Positions 25,341-39,165 of a stretch of DNA of 64,000 bases are shown piece after piece; positions within the stretch are counted from its first letter, which is position 1; each line of letters starts with the position of its first letter. Source of the stretch: Serinus canaria (taxonomy: Eukaryota > Chordata > Aves > Passeriformes > Fringillidae); the NCBI RefSeq assembly GCF_022539315.1, contig NC_066314.1, positions 62,295,543-62,359,542 on the forward strand, read 5' to 3'. Under the pieces are notes generated by a model. The model did no database searches. It saw only the letters and a program-made list of their open reading frames with translations, and was not told the origin of the DNA. Made by a program: the position numbers and the translations under genes.

Positions 25341-28300
25341 GTGGGCACTATTCAGAGACAGAAAATGACATGGATTTGGATTTAGATCTTTTAGCCTAAA
25401 GCTTTAGCCCAGTGCCTCTGCCTTCCTCCTTCAATGCTCCCATTGATGACAGTAGTAGATGTGGGGTAAAATGCAGGAAGTTCAGGATTATTATTTATGT
25501 TCCAAGATTAAATGGGGTGTCTACAAGAAGAAAAAGAGTTTGCTCCTAAGGACTGAAGGTTGCTGTCCCTTTTGTGTAAATATGCAATCTGAAGACATAG
25601 TAGGCTTTACCTGGTTGAGGGTTTGATCCTTCCATTTGCCATTGGGTAAAATAGATAGTGATAATTTTGCTTTCCTGTTCTCCATTTCCTTTCTTTTGAT
25701 ATACACTTCAAAGTCTGATGAAGATATGTGAAAAATATTTGATGCTGTATACACAAAAAAGGAGTTCATTCATGCACCCTGGTGTTTGATTTTTAAATGA
25801 TTTGGTATATCTATAAGGCACAGAATTTTTTCTTTGAAATAGGTATGATTTTTCAAAGCTGGCCTCATACTGCTCCCACCAAAATGACAGGTTAAGGTTT
25901 CCTTTCTTTTCAACAGGAGAAAAAATGTGTGATGAGCATATTTGGTAGCATTCCTTGTCAAGGAATTAGGACTAAGGATTGCTCCTGGGCAGATCCTGAA
26001 GTGGTTTATCAGCTGATGAAATTAGATGTGCGATCACTTTCCTCAGTGCAGATGGATCAATTCATATCTGACTCTTTGTTCTAGGGATTCCTAGTGACTT
26101 ACTGATATAACTATGAGGGATTAAATACACAGGCAAAATTAATTTTGTGGGAAGTGGTGGTATGCTTGTTATACCAAGTTGTGTTGTTGGAAATTCAAAC
26201 AACCTTCAGGGCATTTCAAATCCTGTCCCCATTTCATACCTAAAGTTTGATCTACTTTTCTGAAGACATGCTTATTCTTTTCCTGATAGTATCTGTTGTA
26301 CTGAGGTGAGACACAGTCTTTCTCAGCAAAGTTAGATATGGGGATTTCTTCAAGATGTGATTGTCTGTTACCAGTTTTTCTCAGGTGTCAGTCTGGTACA
26401 CAGCTGCCTCTTTTTTTTTCACTCACTACTGCTGTTAATTTCAGCCCATTTTCCTCTCTCTCTCCCAGTTCTGCTCACTCCCATCCATTATGGTTCCCTT
26501 TTGGTAATCATTATGCTGAACTCCTTTTAATTTTTTCCCTTATTTGGTGGTATGAATGGGCTTTTTCCACAAAAGACAAAGTACTCTGCAGTATCTTTAT
26601 TACGCGTTTTGGCGTTTTTTGATTCTCATGTCATAATAGGCTGAGTTACTTTCATTTGGATCTGATCCAACTTCTGAGTATTTTGTCAGTTTGCATACAC
26701 TCAATATTAAAAATTACTTTTTCCTTTTAAAGTGTCAAGCTTGCCATATTTTTCCCATTTTTTTAAATTAGTTTTTCTTGACAGTAGGTCAGGTTAGGTG
26801 CTTAGCCACCTCTGCTGCTTTTGTCATCTCCTTATGTTGAAACTGTCTTTTACAGAGGCTATTTTTCTTATCTTTGGGCTTTCAGAGTAAGGTCTGTATG
26901 TGAGGTAGTTTTGTTTTCTTCTTTCTCTGTCTTCTTTGCTGTCTCTGCTTCTTGTCTTTTGGTTTGGCTTTGGCTTTTGTCTTTCTGTTTTTTGGCTCGA
27001 ATGTTCAGTAGTAGAGGCACAGTTGTTGTGAGCTGGCTGAGAGAAAATACGAGATGGAGAAGCTCTTCCATAATTTAGCTTTCTGCAAGATCTTCCATTT
27101 TAAGGTTGATTTTGAGCCCCACCCTGACTTTGTCAAGCTGAAATTAATCCACCTGAAATTGCACAGGGAAACTTCTATGTCAGACTACAGTTTTCCAGGA
27201 AAACGTGACTGATACTAGGCAAAATATTTGGGAGATAAAAGATATTTTACAAAGTGGGGTGATCTCACTTTTTGGATAATTTCCTGATGTTTATTTTAAA
27301 GAGATGTCATGACTCAAAACTATCTCGACCGAGAAGCTCCAAACTTGGGTTACTTTATTGTCGCTGGCAAGGATTGGTACTTTGGACTCAGTTTGGAAGG
27401 TGGAGGAGGGGGGAGTGTTTATAATTTAGATATTACTTACAACAACGTCTACATACATTAGAAACACATCAGCTTTCCAAATACCACATTCTGGCTTGTG
27501 CATTGTTTATAAACCACAGACCCAAGAGCCTTTGTGCTGTTTGACCAGTGTGCAACACTACACACTCCTTTGGAAGCACATAGCCAAAGGCTACCAGATG
27601 CCTGAGCAGTTGCTATTATATCCATCGAGCAGGATGTGAGAAGCACTCAGTTTGAAGCATCTTCTGATCTCCACAGGAGTTTCTACAGAGTCTGTCAACT
27701 TCTTGGGCATCCTTAGGCTTGTGCTGGCTGCCTCCCTCAGTGCCTCCCAAACGTGAGGTCTCAATGAACCCTCCTCCAGCCCACTGCTTGACTGGGAGTA
27801 GCTCCCTGCATTAACTGTGGCTTTTAAGAAGCACTCACATTTCTCTTAAGCCCCAGAATGCTGAAATATGGGCATTCTCTAAGCAAGAATTGAGACCAAG
27901 GAGAAAAGCGTAGTTGAAAGGGGATGTGGAAGTGCTTGTGGATAGAAGGATAATCCTGAAATAATGTAATTATCTGAACTGCTCAAGTACTGGCAAATAA
28001 ACATATGAAAAGTACAAAATTAAGGCAAACTGGACCTAAACACCTTGTTAGGGAAAATGACTTTGTTACACCTGAATTTTAGTACACTTAAAGACAACTT
28101 GCTCTGACATGGAAGGTCTGCACAGACTAGATATTCTGGTCCATATTTCCTGGAGTCCCAAGCCTGTTTTTTTGTGCTGTTCTGCTCTTAATAAAACTGA
28201 TGTAGGTCTGGCAAGTACTTTATTAACTGGTATTAGTATGGCACATACTGGGACATCTTAGGAGTGAGTTTTGAGTGAGCTGTGATTCCACTGAAACGTG

Positions 28301-31300
28301 GAGGTGGCAGACTTGGCCTGCAGCTGCAGATGAGTGCCAGCAGGGCAATTCTGGTCATGGGAGCAGGAAATTCAGCAGAGGCTGCAAAACTCTCCCAAGA
28401 TGGGCAAATTAGCCCTGACTAAGCTCCTTGCTGGCACAGTGAGTCAGCTACCGGTGTGCAAGCAAGGCAGCTTAGGTTAGATAAGTTTACATTGCAAAAC
28501 CATTCCATCTGCCACGTAGAGAAATGTTGAAACATTTAGAAATTCCTTTAATAGCAGTACCTTTATTCATTATGAGTCTGGGAAATTGTACCACCTAGTA
28601 AAACCATAGTCCAGACTTATTCAGTGTGTAAATAGTCACAGTAATTAACTCAATCTAGTGCAATCAAATCCATTTCTAAAAAAATAAGACCACACACCTC
28701 CAAGATACCAGCTTGAGTGCTTCTCTTTTGAACATCCCAGTGGTCAGGGGAAAGCAGTGAAGCTGAAATGCTTCTTTCTGAAATCCTCAGTAGAGCAGTG
28801 CACTGACGAGGAAAAGTCATCCTGTTGTGGAATTCACGCATTTTGCTATTTTGGACCCAAAACCTCTGTTCCACTCTGGAGGAATGAGAAACAAATTTAT
28901 TGCATTAGTGAAATGGGCAATGACTGCCTCTTCAGTAGAGACCTTGTGTACTCCAGTGATTAGATTAGGGATAAGCTGTCCAGGCAAAAGCTAAATGGAG
29001 CTAATAAATTTAAGTGCATCTTCTGAGAAGCACGAACTACCTATTGCTCCGGGAGGGGGAAATTTTGACTGGTTAGGATTTTCTAGAACACTGTATTTCC
29101 TTTAAAAAGAGTAATTCCTTCAATATCAGTCTCAACTGTGTTTGCTGTCTGTTTCAAGCAACAGCAGAAACACTCTGGGGATAAAGGATCATTTTCTAGA
29201 GAAGGCTTTGGTAAAATGAGGGGTCTTTAGCCAAATACGACAATAGTCAAAATAGTTCCTTGTGTACTTCACAGTTAAGTAATCTTACTGAAAGTTCAAA
29301 GGATTGGATTAAATTCCTCTTGGATTTCCTGTGATAATCTCAGTTGGATCATCTGCTCCTACATGCTAAAGTTCAACAGTGTCTGAATCTGTTAAGGAAA
29401 AATTACATTTATTAGGCACAACTTTCTTTTGCAAACCTTCCTCATCTGACTGGGACAACATATGCTATTTAAAGGGCTGTCTTGCAACTAATGAGAATTT
29501 TGCATAGATTAAAAAAAAAAAAAAGTCAGATGGGAAATAATGAACTCCATTAGCCCTTTAGAAAAAAAAAAAACCAGAAAGGGTGTTTTTGGGCTTGGTT
29601 TCTCCCTTTCTACTTGCTAGAGTCCATTTAATTTATACTGCAAATTCTGGGGGTTTTAGCAAAGGTTAAATTCATCTTGCCTTGCATAACTTCGTGAGAA
29701 GTAGTTTAGTGAACTTTAAAGAGCAGAGTCCTTGGATACAGACTTGTATTTCAGGAGATGGGTATTGAAGGACAAAACATCAATCAAATGGACAGATACT
29801 TCTTCTGGACGAAGAATTACTCTTTGATTTTGCTCTTTGTATATTTATTGGCAACCCCCACTAGCTATTTTTAAGGACAGCTACGGTTTGGATAGGATGC
29901 TTATATGTTTGTTGTGTTAAAATCTAAGTGGGCAAGTACTAATTGTTCAGCTAATATAGACTAACATAACACCACTGATATTAAATTTACTCAGCCACTT
30001 ATCTCTTCTGGTCTCTGTGAAGTATTTGGGAGTTCTTCTGTCAACTTCAGAGGACCAGGTTTTGCTCTTTTAAATGTTCAAACAACTACATTTAGGAATT
30101 GTGATTCTGGTGAGTGCTTTGAATTCACATGATAATGAAAGTTTGTAATGTGCTGTTCCACATGGTGAGAATGCATACATTGTTATTGTGTTTGGTTTAT
30201 TCTATTTGTATAGAGTACTTGAGGAGAAATACATAAATTTGTATAGCTTAGTCTTAGCCTATTGTATAGCTTAGTCTTTAAGTTAAATGAGAGTAGTGAC
30301 CTCTTTTGGGCTAGGTCTCAGTCTCTGTATTTCTAATGCAGAATTTCTCTCGTAAAGATTTACCTCTGTGACAGAGGCAAGGTTGTTAATTCTTCCTATT
30401 AACAAATATCTATTTTACTTGAGCAAGGTTAAATGACTGATAGTGATCTGTGTCATGACACAAATACAAGTATGGAAGGAAGTGTGTGCGGCCTTCCCTG
30501 AAAAAATGCCTGTGCTGATTTTTACAGGATTCATCCAAAACTCAATAAAAGAACCCTTCAGTGCCATTAGAGAGGCAGAAACTTTTCCAAGAAAAAGGAA
30601 AATTCAAAAATCTGCATTTTCAGCAGTGATTATTACTCGTTTTTCCTCAGTTTCAATGTTCACAAACAGAGAATTCAAAAGAAAATTTGGAAGAAAATCC
30701 AAATGAAAAGGGGCTCCAGTTTTCTGCTTTTCAGACTCCTCTTTTGAAGTGCCTCCACCCAGGCAACTGAAGCACTAGTCATTTTAGAACTCTCAATCTC
30801 ATTCTTCTCTTTTCCTCATCTTTTTCTCTTTTCCTCTTCTCTTTTCTATTAAGGTCAAATCCTGCTTCTCCTGATGCCAATAATAAAACTCCCATTGATT
30901 TCAACATCAGCAGGAAATATGCAGTTTGTTATTTACCACAACCACCACAATGAATCTCTGGGAAGAATTCATTTATATTCATTCCAACAATGCCATGAAA
31001 AATGGGCCCTTGCTATTTTATCACATCCAAACTGTTGCTCTAACTCTAACATCCTAGCTGTTGCTAACAAGTCAGTGATGATTTGTAAACCAACAATTTA
31101 TGGTAACCACATTCCATCCCCATTATGATGTGTGGTTTGGAAATGGAAAAGTAATCAAGACCTCCTGTTAAGAGACTTTATTTCAGTTGAGGTTTTCTGT
31201 AAATAAAAGCATTTTGAAAGGATCATTGCTATATGATTCTAACTCCAAATTGTTCATTTGATCTAGGTCCCATCTATGCTCCAAATTCCTGCCAGGCTCT

Positions 31301-31651
31301 GTCTGTCAGGAGTGTGAGATCCCCAACAGTGGCATGAGCATACTGGCAAAACTGTTTTTATCAGTGCAAGTATTTTCACTCAACTGGATAGTTTCACCAG
31401 ACTGGAACAGCAGTTCCATTTCTTGGAGACAGCTATGTCCATTCCTTGGAATACTCTGTAATACTTTATCAGCACACTGTAAGGGTACTCTGACATAAAT
31501 AAAGGCCTCCTGCTACAGTTACAGTAAGAGATGAAGGATTGTAGTCAGCCCCATGGTATGAAGTGATGCCCCAGGGAACAAAGAGCCTGCGTAGTTTGTG
31601 CAACACTTTGTCTTGGTTGTAAGGGCTGTGGGCAGTCCCTATGACACTGAG

Positions 31652-31686
31652 GAGGACTTTCCAGCACTTTGATGGGAGACCACCTA
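31652..31686 (+). repeat. 5S-rRNA-like fragment (possible SINE remnant)
   Basis: agcactttgatgggagacca followed by cctagaaatactgg resembles the 3' half of vertebrate 5S rRNA (gatgggagaccgcctgggaa), about 26 of 34 bases by eye. The rest of 5S rRNA is not evident. It may be a 5S pseudogene piece or the head of a 5S-derived SINE (SINE3/AmnSINE1 class). Not a functional 5S gene. Confidence 0.35.
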
Positions 31687-33049
31687 GAAATACTGGTAAA
31701 TAAACTCAAACGAGGGAATTTTGTTTCAGGACTAGGTTTTGGTACCAGCCAGGTTGAAAACTTTCTTTTGATTTCTTTGGTACTGAGACACCACGTCCTC
31801 CCAACCCTGTGTAGGAAGCCCAGCAGCCTGGCTTTGAGGCCAGAGACTCTTTGTTTGGTGACCTGCTGAAAGAAAGAGCAATTTAGGCAGTCTAGAGAGG
31901 GCCTTACTAATCAGCCCTAACTATTATGTGACATGATGATAGAGACCACACTAATTAGGAGATAAAGCTCTCTTCCTATCTCTTTGTCTCCAGCAAAAAT
32001 CACTACTTACTTAGGTTATATATCCCAGAATTGAGCACAAGTTGCTGGGGTAGGAAGTCACCTCAAAGGGTTTACTTTGATTTTCTATTGAACAAGAGAC
32101 TGATTCTACAAAAAACATTATTAAAATTTATTTTTATTTGGTGACCAAATTCTATGAAGAGGGTGTATGAATCCTCATGAGGTGTTCATTGGCTTGGCTA
32201 TATTTTAATAATGGTATGAAAATGAATAGGTATTTTGTTATTACATAACTTTCTATGTAGTTATCTCTGTAACATTAAGGGGAGTTACATGTTTTAAAGG
32301 GAAATGTACCTCATGTAGTACAACAGACTGAAAAATAAGACACAGATCCTGGCAGGAGAGCTTGTTCACCATCAGAAACTAAGAATAAGTCTATGATAAA
32401 ATGTATTAATGGCCTTAGCTCTGGTTTAATGTGTTTCTCCCCTCTTGTAACCCTCTGCTGTAAGTAGAATATCTGCTTGTTTGTGATGGCACAGCAGCTC
32501 CTGAACCACCATTGCACTGCTGGAATTTGTTTGAGAAAAAGCAGTTTGTATAATGGAGGGAATAATAATGGCAAAGTAGTTTCCTGATCTGTCATAGTTA
32601 TGCTGCCAGGTGTGGTGTGTAGCAGCAAGTGGTGGAAAGTCAAAGAAGGTTTTAGATGGGACTGTCTGAAACCAGTAGCAGTAGTAGTAGTGCCAAGGAC
32701 AAAACTGTCACTTAAACTAGTTTTAGAAAAGACCTCAAATATTTCACTAGAGAGATGCCCAGCTTATTGTCCTACAAGCTGCTGGACATGGATTCTGGTG
32801 GGCCTTGAAAGGACAATCTGTCACACTCTGCAACCACTGGAGTGTGATGATAGGGACCACTGCAGCCCAGACTGGTTCATCACCCCGGAGCAGCATTCGA
32901 TAATATCTGGCCTCCCCAGCTCTGGAAACAAGTCAAAATCTCCAGGCTGGGTTACATGATTTTATCCCTATCACTCATTCTTTCCACACAGCCCTTTGGG
33001 GCATGGAAGAGATATCTCTTCTTTATCCTTAAATATTTATTCTTAAAGA

Positions 33050-33340
33050 TGTATCGCGCTGTTCTTTAATTAGAAAATTGCCCAGGTTTCTGCAGCAGTA
33101 GGAAGGTGTCAGGTAGGAGGGCAGGAGCTCAGCCAAGCCCGTGTTTACATCATTAATCTGATGCTGCGCTACCACCTTGTGGGCAGAAGGTAAATAGCGC
33201 GGAGTGACCGACACGGGGACAAACACCGCGCCCCGGGCACCCTGCTGCCCACGGACGGCATCCTCAACCTGCATCCTCCAGGCTGAGACACTTCGGGAGC
33301 TGGGCAGCCAAGAGAAGCCGAGCAGATTGTGGAAATCTGC
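33050..33340. promoter_or_regulatory. Local CpG cluster, possible regulatory element
   Basis: About 15 CpG in under 300 bp (for example tatcgcgctg, tagcgcggag, accgcgccccggg) in a region otherwise nearly free of CpG. A tataaag lies 60 bp downstream at 33402-33408. Could be an unmethylated promoter or enhancer, or a young GC-rich insert. Confidence 0.3.
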
Positions 33341-33976
33341 TGGAGCTCTGAAGTGAAGGGTGCCCTGCAAAGGGATGTGGCAGTATGGTATTCCTGTGGG
33401 ATATAAAGAGAAGCAAGCAGGATGAAATCATGTTCCTGTTATACTAGAGTACCAATGCCTTTATATAAAGTAACTCTTCTGATCTGCCTGCTCCTAACCA
33501 CAATCCTCAGAACTCCTTACAAGTTTCTTGACTGGCTTCCACCTGCTAACTGCACTGACAAGTCCCTTGGCAGTGTGTTGCCTTGGAGTACCAACACCTC
33601 CATGGTCTTCTCTCCACATTCCAGGATTGCTGCAGCTCTCTAGAATTTCAGTGCCGTGCTTCAGGGAAGGACAGAAATAAGAAAGCCACCTAAAAGTCAA
33701 GTTATTGAATAAGTTATTAATAAGAATATTATTAATGTTATTATAAGAATACTATCTCCTTCATCCCTTCAGGATTTCGTACCCTGTGGTACTTAACGGA
33801 TTCCAAGAGAAGATCTATTCAAAACATCATCTTCCTTTCCACTGAAACTGAAGGAGTCTCCCTGAACATCTGAGGCTTTGCACAATCAGATGTACTGTCT
33901 GATGTGCCTCCTCACACCTAACTGCAGAGGGATTTGAAAAACAAGTGTTTCTCTGACATCTGTTACATGCCAAAGA

Positions 33977-34109
33977 CTTCCCTGGAATTGTCCAAGGAGC
34001 ATCTTGACCTGGCACTTAGTGCTGTGCTTTAGTTGATACGGTCACAGCTGGTCAAAGGCTCAACCTTGGAGGTCTTTACCAACCTTGATGATTCTATGAC
34101 TCTATGATT
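33977..34109 (+). mobile_element. CR1 LINE 3'-end fragment
   Basis: Carries the CR1 tail pattern ggcacttagtgc, tttagttgata, cttggaggtcttt and ends gattctatgactctatgatt, the diagnostic 8-bp-repeat terminus. Sense orientation, 5'-truncated. Confidence 0.9.
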
Positions 34110-34497
34110 GGCACAAGGTAAAAGCTTTTGGGAACTGAGCCTCCTGTTAGTCAACAGGCCAGAGTTCCAGATTTATACCAATGCCACATTCTGGGGCGGG
34201 GTGAGATGCAAAATCTTACTGAGGGTTTCCACATCCAAAGAATCTGTCCAATAAGCCCAGTTCATTTGGTGTTACAGAACAAGCCTTTCTCAACTGCTCT
34301 TCATTTGCTTTTCATTTACCCTTCACATGGAAAATTGGGTGTCTGCTGGAGTAAGCATGTGAACTTGGGTCTCTGACGTGACTATAGGTTGCCTTAGTGG
34401 AAGGCAGTAAAATCCTTTCTGCTTTCCTTCTCTTTTACCTCCCTATCCTCTACATTTTCATAAGACACCTTGAGCATTTAGTCCAGAATTGCCACTT

Positions 34498-35601
34498 CCA
34501 AGCTCAAGAATGATCCATCCTGGCAGACAGGAAGCCAAGGAAAAATGCCATGAAGCCTGCATGGATGAAACAGGAGCTCCAGACAAACCTCAAACACAAA
34601 AAAAGAAACATGCAAGAGGTGGAATTAGTTTCAGATCTCCCATAAGGAATACAGACACATTATATCATGCAAGGATGAGGTTAGGAAAATGAAAGCCCAG
34701 CTGGAGCAGAGTCTGGTAAGGGATGTAAAGAAAAACAGGAAGGGCTTCTACGAGTGTATTTACAGGAAAATAAAATGAAAGGGGTGGGGGAGTGGGATGT
34801 AGGCTTGCTGCTGAATGAGACCAGGGAATGACTGATGACTTTTTGGCTGGAGATGTGGGACAACCAGAATCTTGGTGAAACAGTGCACCTGAGGATGGGC
34901 ACCAGTACAGACCAGGGAGATCCACCAGCTGCAAAGTGGCTTGGCAGAAAGAACCTGATGGCCTGTGGGTGCTGGGGCACAGCAAACTGACTACGAGCCA
35001 GGAACCTGCCCTCAAAGCAAAGATGGGCACCAGCATCCTGGATTGAATGAAGATGCAGGCACAAGGAGCCAGGTGAACTCTCCGTTGCGCTCACCAGTGT
35101 TGAAACAATGTCTGGAGTGCTGCAGCCACGAGGATGAGGACAAAAACATACAGGGGCAAGGCTAATGAAGGAACAGGAAGATTATCCATGGATTGGAGCA
35201 TGTGACATGGAGGAAGACACTGAGAAAGAAGGAACTGTTTTGAGCCTGGGAAAGAGAAGGCTCAGTGGGATCTGAACAATCTGTATAAATACCTGATGGA
35301 GACTGTAAAAAGGGTAGATACTCTTCTCAGCAGTATCCTGTGAAAAGAGCCAAGACAATGGGCTCAAAAAATCAAATACCTGATATTCCTTTCAAATTTT
35401 GAAAGCTTTTTATTATTATTATTATTGTGAATGGTCAAATGCTGAAACAGGCTTCCCTGAGAGTTTGTGTAGTGTCTATCCTTGGAGCCATGCAATGCCT
35501 AGCTAGACACAATACTGAGGAACTGCTCTAGCTGACCTCTCTGTGTAGGGTGTTGGAGTAGACAATCTCCAGAGGTCCCTTCCAAACTCTGTGATTCTGT
35601 A
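34498..35601 (+). mobile_element. CR1 LINE, internally deleted, with ORF2-linker and 3' end
   Basis: The left part matches the CR1 ORF2 region upstream of the reverse transcriptase: gcctgcatggatgaa, then gcccagctgga and aagggcttcta. The right part matches the 3' region: the ggagcat...gaggaa...actgagaaa block, ctgaacaatctgtataaata, gatactcttctcagcag, and the tail aatctccagaggtccctt ending in gtgattctgta. The reverse transcriptase core between them is missing. Many stops; not functional. A (TTA)n run lies inside at 35410-35426. Confidence 0.85.
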
Positions 35602-38600
35602 CAGAAACACATTTATTATTCCAGGCACAGTTCTGATAGGACCAAGGCTTTTCTATGTACAACTTCATTTTCCCTTTTTGGCAGAGACAAAAACCACTTC
35701 TATCTTTTTGATTCTGCTTTCAGGATAACATTCAGCCCATAGTTATTGTGGGACATGACCGAGTCCTCATGCTCTCTCCAGCAATTTTCTGTGCTCTACT
35801 TCTCCTGTTGCCCAAGAAAACTTATTGAAGCATCAGAGCTCATCTCTGTCCCCAGCTTGTCTAGCAAGGACATGGAAAAGACCAAAGTATGTATTATCTT
35901 TTTGTGTGCCATAAGCACAGGATACTCCTGAGGCATGAAGAACAGAATATGCACTGCAGGCACTCCTCCACTCCAGCTGTGTGTGAGAGTGGTCCTGTAA
36001 TTCAGGAACAGATCACACACCCCTCACTCTGCTTCAAGCACAGCAAAATTGCTGCTCACAACTACCATGCATCCAGGACTCTCTCCCATTTTTTCCCCAC
36101 CTGCTGTGCTTTTTGCTTCTCTCTTCCACTGACCAATGGTGTGAAATGGCAGAGCTGCTGTGGAGTAACAGGTTGTGTAGGACATATCTTGAGGATGTGC
36201 TAATTTCATCTACCGAGATCTTGTTAGTGAAAGATTTTCATGTCATGCTCAAAATAACTCCTTTGCTGAGGGTGGAAGTCTGTTAATGTGACAAATGCTG
36301 AACCTGTTTCTCTGGAGAGAAGTTGCTAGCAGAAGACTGTGATGGTGTTGTAGGAGAAATTCAGAGTAAAACAGCTCTTGATGGTTTTTGTTGGTGCCCT
36401 CAGCTACATGAGTACCTTCTTCCTCACTTATATGACTGCTGCTCCTTATGTAAAAAATATTTCCTCTTGCTCCATGTTTCCTAAATGATACAATTTATCC
36501 TGCTCTGTGTTACACACAAATATAAACAGGATTTCACAATATCAAATCTGTTATATATGAAAGCAAAACTTCCTTGCCTAAATTCTCAGGCAGCATAGCC
36601 CACCATTAGCATAGCCTAAGACAGCTCTTCTGAAATTCTGTTGTAACACCACTTTTTATCAGCTCAATACAGAACTAAGCACTGGTATGAATCACACAGG
36701 GCCCCACAGTCCTCTGTAATAATGTAAGTGTCTTCAACTGTTAGTCAACACTCTAAGGCTTTGGTAAACTTCTAGAATGTGAGGAAGAATTTGTAGAAGT
36801 TCATCAGGAAGTTCTTTGTAGAGCCCATCTTTTCTATTTAAGTACTGAAGAGTGATGTGTTCTCTAGCTTTCTGTGCAATGACATCATTGCTTCTTTGCT
36901 TCATGGTTTCAGCCTAGCTCTTGGACAAATAGAGATGTCAAGGCAATAGGAAGTCAATTTTCTGCATGCTTTTTTTTCTTAATCTATCTTTTGCTCTATT
37001 TATCAGAGTAATATAGCAGTACAGAAATTAATGATGTATCACAAAGTACAGCGAAATTGCCCAGACACCAATATCACCAGAAAGCCAGTACCACATTAGG
37101 GATGGGCTGGAATTATTCCCAAACTGTGTATGCACATGATAGCAATATTGGATGACACATTTGTGACAGAAAACCTACTCTGGTGACCTTTAATTTGTTC
37201 TCTGCCCAAGGATAAGGATTATAATTGGAGGAAAGTTACTAAGCAACAGTGGCTAGCAAGTTTCATTTGCACCACTCCTTCCTCCCCAACCTCCCTGCAG
37301 CTCACACAGCATTTCACAAAGGGGCTAAACTTCAGATTCAGTTGCAAAGCCTGCCTTTGTAAGACACTAGAAACACAGGAATCAAGTTAAATAATTTTGT
37401 TTACTCAGATTTAAACCAAGAAATATGAACTAATTCAAAAGTCAGAACCAAATTGAAATAGTCTGAACTAGAAGAATTAAACACTGTACAAAATTCATAT
37501 CATCATCCAACACACATTCCATTTCTAACCCATCAGTTTTGGGATTCATTCAGGAAATACTTAAAAACAGGCCTTTTTTCTTTTTTTCTTTTTTCTTTTT
37601 ACTTTTTTTTAAATTTTACAGGTTCTATTGAGACTGTTCCTAACAGCCTTGTACAAAACACGTTGATCATCTGTGTCATCTTGTGAGATACTATTGAAAT
37701 ACAGCATTTGTTAATTAACAGATTAATAGATATTTTCCTTCAATTAAATAAAATTAATTGTCTGTTTATAGCACAGTATCTAAAGTCCGCAGTCTACCAC
37801 TTCAAGAAATATTTCATAATACTGACAGTTGGGGTTTTTTTCTCAGTAAATATAATAGGAAACTACTAAATCTGCACAGTGATATGACTGTAAATGCATC
37901 CTCTATTTTTACTTCCACATTTTAGCTATTAGCCAGCTCAACAGAAATTTAGCTGTTGAATCTGAGTCTGCAAGTGAGATCAGTCAAACTGGCATCATTA
38001 AAGTCAGCAGTACAATCTGGTTTATTGCATGCCATGCCCAAACTCCACAGCTTCATCAACAGCTGAAAGAGAACACACCATTGTAAATGGCATCCAAAAT
38101 TGTTTTAAGGCAGGATTCTTCTAGTAACTATACCTGACAAGTGCTAGGTGCTATGTTTTATATTTAGGTGTTTGTGCTACATCTATCACAGTTAATGCTG
38201 TGAAAGACATTCCTTGCAGATGAACACCACTGGTTGTGGATGGGAGTAGAGATTTGTTTTGGATACATCAGATAGTAGCTGTCACCTTCTTTACCCAAGT
38301 GTAGCCATTTTACCAGGTCTTAATTCCCTTCATCAGAGGCCAGGTGTATGCTTAAGAATGTCCATGTGTTGCTCAAGTTCCACCCAAAACCTTGGGAAAA
38401 TAATCTTGGACTTTCTCAAGTTTAATGAGCTAATTTTCCCCGTTTGCAAGCACAAATGAAAGGCATCAATAAATAACATTTTAAACTAATGGAAATTAAA
38501 AAACTCTTGACAAAATGGTTAAACAGGGTAAAAGACAGCACCTTGCATTCAGTTACAGCTACAATAATTTTACCATCTTCTGCTGAGAGGGCAGTGCTTG

Positions 38601-38696
38601 GCCAGCTGCTCCCTTTTCCTTCCTAAGGCAGCCTTCACTCAAAATTTAGGATTCCTGTGTCTTTCAAGGCAGCAAGGCCTTGACAACTTCAGCTTT
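35602..38696. other. No gene established
   Basis: AT-rich sequence between two CR1 fragments. Nothing recognisable in it. Confidence 0.6.
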
Positions 38697-39165
38697 CACA
38701 GAATTGTAGAATCATAGAATTGTTCAGGTTGGAAGATACCTTCAAGGTCATCCAGTCCCACTGTCCACCAGCACTGCCATTGTAACTCCTGAATGATTAA
38801 ACACATCCCCCAGTGCCAGATCCAGACACTCCCTGAACACCTCCAGGGACAGTGACTCCATCACCTTCCTGAGCATCCTGTTTCCATGCCTGACCACCCT
38901 ATCAGGGAACAAATCTTTTAGAGATCTAGTCTGAATGTCTCCTGTCTCAGCTGAAGGGCATTTCCTCTTGTGCTCTCACTGCAGGCCCAGCAGAAGGGAC
39001 TGACCCCCACGTCCCTACAGCCTCTTTTCAGGGAGTGGTAGGGAGCAGTGAGGTCCCCCCAAGCCTCCTCTTCCTGATACTGAACAAAACCATCTACCTT
39101 AGCTGTCCCACATATGTTTTTGGGACCCTTCACAAGACTTGTCCTTGTTTGTGTTGTTTTCCACA
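38697..39165 (-). mobile_element. CR1 LINE 3'-end fragment (470 bp)
   Basis: Begins cacagaattgtagaatcata, then gttcaggttggaag, tcatccagtccc, ccagggacagtgactccatc and aagcctcctcttcctgatac: the reverse complement of the CR1 3' region over its usual length. It is the best-preserved CR1 in the window. Open frames here are shadows of it. Confidence 0.95.

Larger units (their letters stand above)
19613..31651. other. No gene established; mostly unique sequence
   Basis: A 12-kb stretch with a T28 run (20664-20691), the CpG-retaining block near 25 kb, and a 23-bp direct duplication (ttgtatagcttagtctta at 30239 and 30262). I see no exon set on either strand. Confidence 0.55.
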
